Positions 56,961 through 64,000 of a DNA stretch of 64,000 nt are shown here, in pieces; positions within the stretch are counted from its first letter, which is position 1, and each line of letters starts with the position of its first letter. The position numbers and the translations under genes were made by a program. The notes beneath the pieces were generated by a model, which was given only the letters and a program-made list of their open reading frames with translations, made no database searches and was not told where the DNA came from. The DNA is from Whalleya microplaca (Eukaryota > Ascomycota > Sordariomycetes > Xylariales > Xylariaceae), in assembly GCA_022497155.1 (NCBI GenBank), contig MU385762.1:124001-188000 (forward strand), read 5' to 3'.

Positions 56961-58053
56961 ATGACCGTCGAATTCGGCATTTCGCCAGAGAAGGAGGCCA
57001 GTTTCTCCCAATACTTATATCGCCAATTTTTCCTGAAAACACCAGCTATATCACGCGAAGAGATAAATCTCAATGGGAAGACGGCCATCGTAACCGGCTC
57101 CAATATCGGGCTTGGTTTAGAAAGCGCTCGACAACTTCTAGATCTAGGCGTTAGTAGGCTTATACTTGCCGTCCGCAACGAGGCCAAAGGTGAAGCTGCC
57201 CGCAAGGATCTATCCTCGGGTAGAAGCTCCAGCAGTGATAGCATTATCGAGGTGTGGAAGTTAGATCTATCCTCGTATGATTCTGTTACCTCGTTCGCCA
57301 AACGTGCCAACACACTGGAGCGTCTCGATATCGCGGTGCTGAACGCCGGCCGCTTCCATGTCGCCGAAGTATTCAACCCTTCCACAGGCTTCGAGGAAGA
57401 TGTTCAGATTAACTATCTGTCGACCGTCCTCTTAACTGTCCTGTTGCTCCCCGCGCTCAAGAAATCCGGTGCGCAGCCTGGTCGTCTGACCGTGGTGTTG
57501 TCCGATATGGCTGCCTGGGCCAAATTCAAGGAGAGAGATTCGAGGCCTTTACTAGCCGCCTTCAAGAAGCCCGCGGCCAAATGGGATATGGCGGAGCGAT
57601 ACTCTACATCGAAGTTGCTCGGCCAGTTCTTCTTGACGGAGTTGAGCAAGCATGTGCCGTCGTCGGTGGCCATCATCGACTCGGTGAACCCGGGGTTCTG
57701 CTACGGGTCGGGCTTGCAGCGGGACGGGAAGGGCACTTTATTGGGATTCCTATTCAGCATCTACACTCATATCATCGGCCGGCCGAGTCACCTTGGCGGT
57801 CGTTCGATCGTCGACGCAGCAGTTAGGCATGGCGAGGCAGCCCATGGACAATATGTGGAGGATGGAATTATACGGCCGTAAGTGCCCCGTGTTTGAAAAT
57901 ATTAATCAGTATACTGACCTCTGTGGCATTAGTATGGCTCCAATCATTTACAAGCCTGAGGGTGAGGAAATTGCTAAAATAATATGGAAGGAGACGATGG
58001 ATGAACTCTCTTTTGCTGGTGTCTCAGATATTATCCAACAACTGGGCAAATAA
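56961..58053 (+). CDS. Short-chain dehydrogenase/reductase (retinol-dehydrogenase-like)
   Basis: An intact classical SDR of 345 aa in two exons (56961-57877, 57933-58053) joined in phase (GTAAGT donor, GCATTAG acceptor). The cofactor loop TGSNIGLG is at about 45-52 after KTAIVTG, with the structural NAG motif in [11 protein letters not shown] and the catalytic YSTSK with Tyr near 214. The PG motif follows in [12 protein letters not shown] charged [12 protein letters not shown] after strand 2 favours NADP(H). There is no signal peptide and no clear membrane span, though the N-terminal ~35 residues precede the fold as in fungal retinol-dehydrogenase-like oxidoreductases of secondary metabolism. 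It sits 0.9 kb from the split O-methyltransferase gene and convergent with it, so the two could once have worked together. Substrate unknown. Confidence 0.88.
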
Positions 58054-58985
58054 ACCATATACAAAGTTGCAGAAGGTTTATAAACAGTGCTGAGTACTTT
58101 TGTGGATAGTTTGGTTTTCATCATTTCTCATGGCGGTAATCCCATGGTAGCTCATACCCAAGCATGTACCTGTACGATTGTGTTAAGTCAACGACCACAC
58201 AAGGCCCTACTCATCTTGCGTTTTCTCTCTAGTCTATTCTCATGGCCATGTATATATCTGCTCTCACATTCAATAGAACCATGATAAACTAATACATACC
58301 TCAGAAACGTCTGCCAGGATTACCTGGCCAAGATCTAGTCAACAACTCTGCAACTTGCATCCTTTAACGATGGACAAACAAGGCAGAATTCAAGTAAATA
58401 AACCCTTACGAACAATATTGCTCCCTGAGGCTCCTGGCAGGTATGTCTATTTCTATTATAGATACCTAGTCAGTCAGATGGTTACTGCCCAGTGAGGCCT
58501 TGTAAGTCTCCTGTACATGTCGCTGTGGTATGTATATATACACGGCGTCCTTAACGAACTTACTGTCTATTGACCTTGTATGACATGCAAGAGGGCAAGC
58601 TCCGTGGCTTGGAAGCACCTTCAAACATACGGCGCCTCTGGAAACAGCCTGGGCGCACTGGATAGCACTATCAGGCAGAGTGACGTTACCGATACCTTGG
58701 CCGTCGAAGTTTCGTGAACTACTGCGAAGTCAAAGCCAGGTATACCCACAAGTTACAATGCGTAAGAGCCAAAAGTTTACTGGAATACGAGTCATGCATG
58801 TGTGGGATGTATCATCATGTCAACTGTCACACCAATATTACCGCAATGCCTGGTTGTCAAGAACGATCGAATATTTTAAATAGCTAAGACGAGCTGAAGT
58901 TTCGAGGGAACGTAAATATGGCTATGTGAAGAAATCTGACATTCGTGCGGTCACTCTGCCGGCGGTCAGGTCCATGCTCAGATGT
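58054..58985. other. Intergenic between convergent genes
   Basis: No supported gene. Confidence 0.5.
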
Positions 58986-60891
58986 TTATTCCCCGGTCCA
59001 GCGAACATCGACTAGGGCCAGAGCTGACCCTTTCGGCTGAATGACATCTCGAAGGATGAATCTGGCGTCTGCATTATGAAGGATACCTTTCCAGTCGCTC
59101 ACCGTTCTTTCTTGGGCATTGAACCCGGCGCCCATGTTCAAGTCCATCATACTGACAGGGTAGGCCTTGTTAGTATCTTTACGCGTTATCGAGTTTGTTC
59201 GAGTTGCCGGACTTACCGTAGATCTTGTTCCCTCCATAACGCTGTTTCCCCAGGCTCAGGCATACATGATTCGTGGATGAGGATTCTCGTGCCTGGCTTC
59301 AGAGCCGGTATTAAGTTTTGAAGGATGATCGCACAGTACTTGTTCGACCAGTTGTGGAGAATCCATCGCAGGTAATAGACGTCGGCCTCGACTTCTTGTC
59401 GTGAGAATAGATCATGAGCCACGAACTGTACTCTTCCCTGAAGGGTTTCCGGCAGTTCAGCTGCAGCGCCCTCCACCACCTTTTCCATGTCCTGCACGAC
59501 GAGGGTGTCACACGGCTATTGGAGCCAAGACCTGTTGGAAGCTATACGAGATGCAGGAATGCTGCACGAGTACATATATTGGGTGCTGTTGGATGTTATT
59601 CGGTACTGTTGGAATGTATGACTGCCTAACAAAAGGTATGATCACAAGACGGCGGCTACGTCGGCAACAGAATAGATACGTACCAGGAATACGTACCGCG
59701 GCAGCAGGTCTATAAAAGACCTGTCGCCGAACCTCAGACTCAGATTGAAACTTAGAGCAACAAGCACCCTCAGAGGGCCTAGAGAATTATTGCTGAATTG
59801 ATATATTTCCAAGCCCTGAATTACAGCCCTTGTCACAGAGGGTGAGGTTCGGAAAGCGTGAGGCCAACGCGATGGACACGTGGCCCCTGGCACCTCCGAG
59901 ATCAACGACACGGGCTTGCCCAAGGGCGGCCCAGTCGTAGTAGTCCAGGATGTAGGACAAGCTGTGAGCAGATGTCGAGGTATGGGCGTTCATGCACCCA
60001 GCAAAACGCGCCGCCCTTGCTGGATCGGAGCTGACGACATCGTAGACCGTGCCATCTGTATTGTTCGCAAGGGCAAATCCCTACGAAGGATGACAAGAGC
60101 AGATATTAATATTCGTGAGGAATGAGCGATGATCAGGTCGGACCACTCAAAGGAGAGCAAAAGAGAAGGACCGGTTCATTTCGGCGAGACACAGGCAACT
60201 TACGGTGTGATTTGGTTCCTGAGAATCTCCCCATTTCTCGATAGCATCGACTATCTATTTGAGACTCGGCGAGTTCCAGCAGTACACATGATGTCGCTTC
60301 ACAGAATCTTACCCTGACTGCGGCCGGCCAGAAGTCCTCGGCACCACTGCTCAACCATTTGGCCACACTTGGGTCAGCAAGAGCCTTGGAGGCTTGGGTG
60401 TGAGCCACCTGGCCTGGCTGGGGTTCGCAGAACACGCGCATCGTGATGGCATGTCGAAGCAGGCGTTGAATCGTCTGTTCCTGCACACCAGTCTGCTTTG
60501 ATATCTCGGCGAACGTTGTCTGTCCTTGGGCGGGAACCATGGGTGCAATCTTGAAGCGGCTGATAGCCTGTAGGCTTACCATGTTGTTATACTGAAAAAT
60601 AAAGTCGGATTTAGTAGTCAGCTATGCTGTGCGTACCCTAGGGCAACGTACCGAGCCACGTTTGAGCATTAGGGTTAGGGGATCTAGAAAGATGTCGTAA
60701 ATCTCAGTAGACGCGTCTAAGACGGCATCTCGGACATCAAATGCTTCGAGTGGCATTTCAGAAGAAGCGTCTTCGTCAAACGAGGGCATCTGGAGTCCTT
60801 TCTCGACGAAGATGCCTTGCAGACGGCCGACGGCCTCGGTGATCCGCTCGGCAAGTTCGACGATCCTAGGTTTGTCGTTCTGTCCAGACAT
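58986..60891 (-). pseudogene. SAM-dependent O-methyltransferase gene split by a solo LTR
   Basis: A fungal family-2 O-methyltransferase similar to those acting on polyketide hydroxyls (sterigmatocystin 8-O-methyltransferase group). Exons: 60891-60652, 60591-60313, 60254-60204, 60080 to 59217 (interrupted), 59151-58986. Without the insert it would be about 420 aa, the family's normal length. Visible parts are an N-terminal dimerisation/helix-turn-helix region (FAEISKQTGVQEQTIQRLLRH), the SAM motif VVDLGGARG (about 248-256) and, past the insert, the catalytic His in WILHNWS. A 331-bp solo LTR plus a 5-bp duplication lies inside exon 4, right after the SAM motif. The frame on both sides is open and in register, with no other lesion. 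In the genome as it stands translation would stop about 16 codons into the LTR unless the LTR is spliced out. Confidence 0.85.
59506..59836 (+). mobile_element. Solo LTR, copy 2 of family A (~331 bp)
   Basis: Starts TGTCACACGG and ends CCTTGTCACA, with target duplication GAGGG on both sides (59501-59505 and about 59837-59841). Most bases match the copy at 3367-3703, including the block with CGGCGGCTACGTCGGCAACA and the TATA-like CTATAAAAGACC. It is inserted on the opposite strand to the O-methyltransferase gene, inside its fourth exon. The right end may be one base further along. Confidence 0.9.
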
Positions 60892-61891
60892 GATTTCCAA
60901 AGAAGTATTGTAATCGAAAGCAGATTGAAGAAAGACGCCACATCAAGGGAGGCGGGGTGTCAAAGTCGGTTTGGGCCACTTTCTTTTGAGGCGATGTTTG
61001 TGACGGCCGAGCAGATTACCTAAACAGCAGATACTCAATGGTTTATCCATCCAACAAGTCCAGGATTGAGATCATCTATAGACTGACCTATAGTGAGCTA
61101 GCAGTTAGGAGAAGTGATATTCGGTTACATGTACCTCGCAGTCATTTGCAGCCAACACCATGCCTTGCCTACATGTTACATGTACGATTATATTGCCACC
61201 TGCATTGTTATTCATTCATGGTGTGTCACTTCGCCAGTCACCGTTGGAGTAAAACAGAAACACTTGTACCCACATCGTCGTTACTGTATATGTAGATATT
61301 TGAATAAAATACGCCAAGGTACCTCTTTCATATCAGCGCACCCTGCTAGGTTGGCGTCAGAAAATATTGCACATCACCAGATACCGCCTGGGAGTTTGAT
61401 GTACCATACTTAATTTGAATAACCAAAACGGAGTAGAGAATAATAATTAATATTTTAATGTATTCTCTTTCCATTTGGGGGTTGAGTTGTTACTTGAATA
61501 TGATATGCTACATTTGAGTAAGTGTGCAAAAGGTTCCGATGCCGGCTTGCCCGGGTGCCAGCTCCTGCACACAGATGCCAGTCGCTCGCAGTGCGTGCTG
61601 TGCCCCGAAGCCTCATAAATTGGATACCGGCGTCGTTCTGATGACTCAACCTGCGCCCTATCTCTTTCCCAACATATCGGATTGTTATCTTCTCTCCAAC
61701 GGTCAGGTTAGGTCCTGATCTTCCACTGTGATGAATCCGTTACTATACTATACATTCCCCGTTGCAACCAGACAGCCCAGAAGCTTTCAAGACTAACATG
61801 AGAGAAATACATACACTATGAAATATTTTACATACACAGCTACGAAGTTTGTATCATCACCAAGAGTGGTGGTATAAGGTGCGAGACAGCT
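60892..61891. other. Intergenic, no gene seen
   Basis: Upstream region of the O-methyltransferase gene. No supported frame. Confidence 0.5.
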
Positions 61892-62449
61892 CGAAATGGC
61901 TATTTTCACTGTAGTCCACTTAATAGTGGATATACTTTCACCGCGGTATATCTTACTAGTAAGGCGCTGTTCAGTTGTAAAGTAGCTTTCCTTTTGAAAC
62001 TTCTAGTAACACTCGTCCTTGAAGCTATCGCGACTAGTATAAAGTGGGATCCCTTTCACGATAAGCGCTCTCGGCAGCGGGCAGCGGCAGCGTACAAATC
62101 ATTGCCACTTACAGTTGAAGGCAGCCAAATAGCGCGGCAAACAGTGAAGTTATATATGAATACCTTCGTTAATAGCGCTAGCAGCGAGAGGTTCAAGGCT
62201 AAGGAGGCTATGGGGAGGTCAGCCGAGAAATATCATTAGATAAAGAAACACGGGCGTTTAGATTTTACTACGGTCTTGATAGAATTGGTGCGCTTTGCGG
62301 ATTTTGTTTTCAGTTATTATTAAAGGTGTCGGCGGCATCCCAAATAGCTATATAAAGCTTAAAGATAATTTACTTATTTACTAGGTGAAATACACCGCCG
62401 GAGAAGTATATCCACCCCCAAGTGGACTACGGTAAGAATAGCCATTTCG
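61892..62449. mobile_element. DNA-transposon remnant with ~68-bp inverted repeats
   Basis: The left arm (61892-61959, starting CGAAATGGCTATTTTCAC) and the right arm (about 62381-62449) are inverted complements over ~68 bp at roughly 80% by eye. Shared blocks are CGAAATGGCTATT, GTAGTCCACTT, GTGGATATACTT and GCGGT-TAT. The ~420-bp middle holds an open frame of about 80 codons (61994-62239) with a basic KRSRQRAAAAYKSL segment, then a stop and a further open stretch. This could be the stub of a transposase, but I recognise no motif. Target duplications could not be identified, so the true ends and superfamily are open. Confidence 0.65.
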
Positions 62450-63559
62450 GTGACAGCTAACCCTTTTTTTGTTTTTGTTTAAAGCAGTATTATCCGGTGA
62501 AATAGGGGTGTCGCAATGGTAACATATGGGAAACCAGATATTCCAGTCATTGTAAGTGCCATAGAAGTACCAACACGAAAACTTATCTTCTGTAGACTCG
62601 CAGACAGGCATAGGTAAATACCATTATGTCCTCCAGGCGTTAACAGATTCATCATTATGCGTAGCGACACACGAGACAAGAGAGATCCTACCAGTAACCT
62701 AGTAAAGGCAATCAAATGTCTGCATTTCTCAAACTAGCAGCAAATATGAGGCTCCTTTCACAGAGAAGTATCTGATAACGGAGGTATAGGCGATGAGTCA
62801 TGTGGTCTAGGTGCTGTACTCCTCGAAGTGTGCGTAAGACATCATAGGTCAATTTATCTAGACTCGCAGACAAGGCCTTCCATGCCTGGTACATTTCAAT
62901 AGAAGCACATTGACAAAGCGGAAAAAATTGGGGCGGAAGGAAGACAGTTACTAGGAGAAGAAGTGGTAACGGTCACATAACCTTGAACCTTCTTGTGAGC
63001 ATCGGCGGCACCATTGTGAGAAATTGAGTATCTAGTCCGAATTGCAGTCATCTTTTACAAGAAGAGAAAAAGGGACCTGGTGTGACAAACATCAAGGGGA
63101 AGAAAATAGACTATGTTGCCTTACCCAAACTGAGTCACAAATAAAGGGATTCAGAAGGCATTGCTGTTATTGTGTGTGCAATCGGCATTTAGATATTGTC
63201 ATGATCGCAGCTAGCTTGTTCACTTCAATCTATTATATCGTCCAAGTGATCATTGTCCAGTAAGTTCTTCAGGAAAGGTAGTCTACCTATATAGCATGGT
63301 CTCGGGACGGGATGACTGTTTTCTCGAGAACACAAAAGGGGGCTCTAATGCCTGTGCAGCTACCCCTATCGTGACACTGCCCAGGTCGGTGTACTTGCTC
63401 GAGGCGCAAGGCATAATAGCACTGCGCAATAATAGTTCGAGCTATTAAACAGAGTTGGCATTGAGGTAGCAGTGTGAATCATGCGATTATACGTCATGCT
63501 AGGTACGTTTGGCCTAGAATATAGATTGATAAAAGAGATGTGGCTTACATCCTGCCATC
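62450..63559. other. Intergenic, no gene seen
   Basis: No supported protein gene. It ends at the tRNA. Confidence 0.5.
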
Positions 63560-63643
63560 GGGCGGGTGGCGTAATGGCAACGTGTCGCTTTCCGGTAACC
63601 TGGAGACTGGCGAAGATTGCGGGTTCGAGTCCCGTCCTGCTCG
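63560..63643 (+). tRNA. tRNA-Arg(CCG) with a 12-nt intron
   Basis: The acceptor stem pairs GGGCGGG with CCTGCTC, discriminator G. The D-arm A-box is TGGCGTAATGGCAACG, as in fungal tRNA-Arg. The anticodon stem pairs TCGCT with GGCGA. The loop reads TTCCGG then an intron TAACCTGGAGAC then T, placing the intron at the canonical site one base 3' of the anticodon CCG (codon CGG). The T-arm is GCGGG-TTCGAGT-CCCGT, an intact B-box. A run of six T's starting about 63650 is the Pol III terminator. Confidence 0.88.
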
Positions 63644-63648
63644 TATGA

Positions 63649-63656
63649 AATTTTTT
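63649..63656 (+). terminator. Pol III terminator of tRNA-Arg
   Basis: A T6 run lies about 7 bases after the discriminator base. Confidence 0.75.
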
Positions 63657-64000
63657 GTCAGATATTTAACTTTTTGCTAGTGTGCGCGTCAGACATAAGC
63701 CGGTCGGCGGCAGGCTCCACATATATTCAGTACAAGCCTGAGTGGCTGCCATCCATTCAATATTGGAATAAGAACCTCTTTATCGGGGTATTATCGCTTG
63801 ACCTAGAAGTAGGTACAGTTTTCCTTCTTAACGCCTTAAAAGAACTTACTAGTGAATCATTGAACTACATTTCTTCCTTGAAAGCTTCACTATATTTACT
63901 GGTGCAGATAGCATAAGGTGTTGCTTATCTCACAGCTTGTAATGTTGAGATAAAGACTCACTACAGTCTAGCTCTAAGACCTTGATAACAGTAAATACCT
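63657..64000. other. Right edge, no gene called
   Basis: A plus-strand frame is open to 63916, but it begins inside the tRNA and shows no recognisable features. Confidence 0.4.

Noticed and set aside
61994..62239. Stand-alone 81-codon gene
   Set aside because: Lies wholly between the inverted repeats of a transposon-like element, so it is described there as a possible transposase stub.
1..64000. CRISPR array, bacterial operon structure or rRNA genes
   Set aside because: None seen. All multi-gene order and splice structure is eukaryotic, and no regularly spaced direct repeats occur.

Overview
This window is nuclear DNA of a filamentous ascomycete (Pezizomycotina). The signs are short introns of 50-110 bp with GTAAGT/GTATGT donors and CTNAC branch points, a class II hydrophobin, a fungal cyanide hydratase, an Ish1/Msc1 repeat protein, an Rpt5 proteasome ATPase with conserved fungal-style splicing, and wide AT-richer intergenic deserts scattered with CCTAGGTAGG-type palindromes. 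A sordariomycete is most likely. That placement is inference from gene content.

Layout. 0-5 kb: a weak minus-strand gene model at the left edge, a glutamine-rich tandem-repeat region, a solo LTR (3367-3703) and an intact two-exon orphan gene (4221-4767). 6-15 kb: a GH31 glycosidase (plus), an eight-repeat Ish1 protein (minus) and a five-exon SH3/CxxC protein (minus). 18-21 kb: a Pro/Ser/Thr-rich disordered protein and a GT8-like type II membrane glycosyltransferase. 23.7-25.6 kb: a single-pass membrane protein with an aspartic-protease fold but no catalytic motifs. 26.3-26.7 kb: a MITE with perfect TIRs flanked by TA. 27.7-31.3 kb: an NmrA/isoflavone-reductase-like enzyme and a small Cys-rich secreted protein. 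32-37 kb: what looks like a decaying metabolic locus, holding an AflR-C-type regulator remnant, a CoA-dependent acyltransferase with a 216-bp solo LTR just upstream of its ATG, and a broken short-chain dehydrogenase. 39-44 kb: cyanide hydratase, a secreted nucleoside-hydrolase-like protein and a class II hydrophobin. 47.7-54.3 kb: a housekeeping block (RPT5, MIX23/CCDC58, NAA15). 57-58 kb: an intact SDR. 59-61 kb: an O-methyltransferase gene split by a solo LTR of the same family as the one at 3.4 kb. 61.9-62.4 kb: an element with ~68-bp inverted repeats. 63.6 kb: an intron-containing tRNA-Arg(CCG).

The housekeeping genes are intact and GC-rich. Between them lie accessory stretches where transposable-element scars (three solo LTRs with exact 5-bp target duplications, two TIR elements) sit in or next to metabolic genes, several of which are broken. 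The strongest observations are the LTR-split O-methyltransferase, the LTR in the acyltransferase promoter beside two pseudogenes, and the protease-fold receptor-like membrane protein. Exon junctions were worked out by eye from splice signals and phase. Coordinates may be off by 1-2 bases in places.
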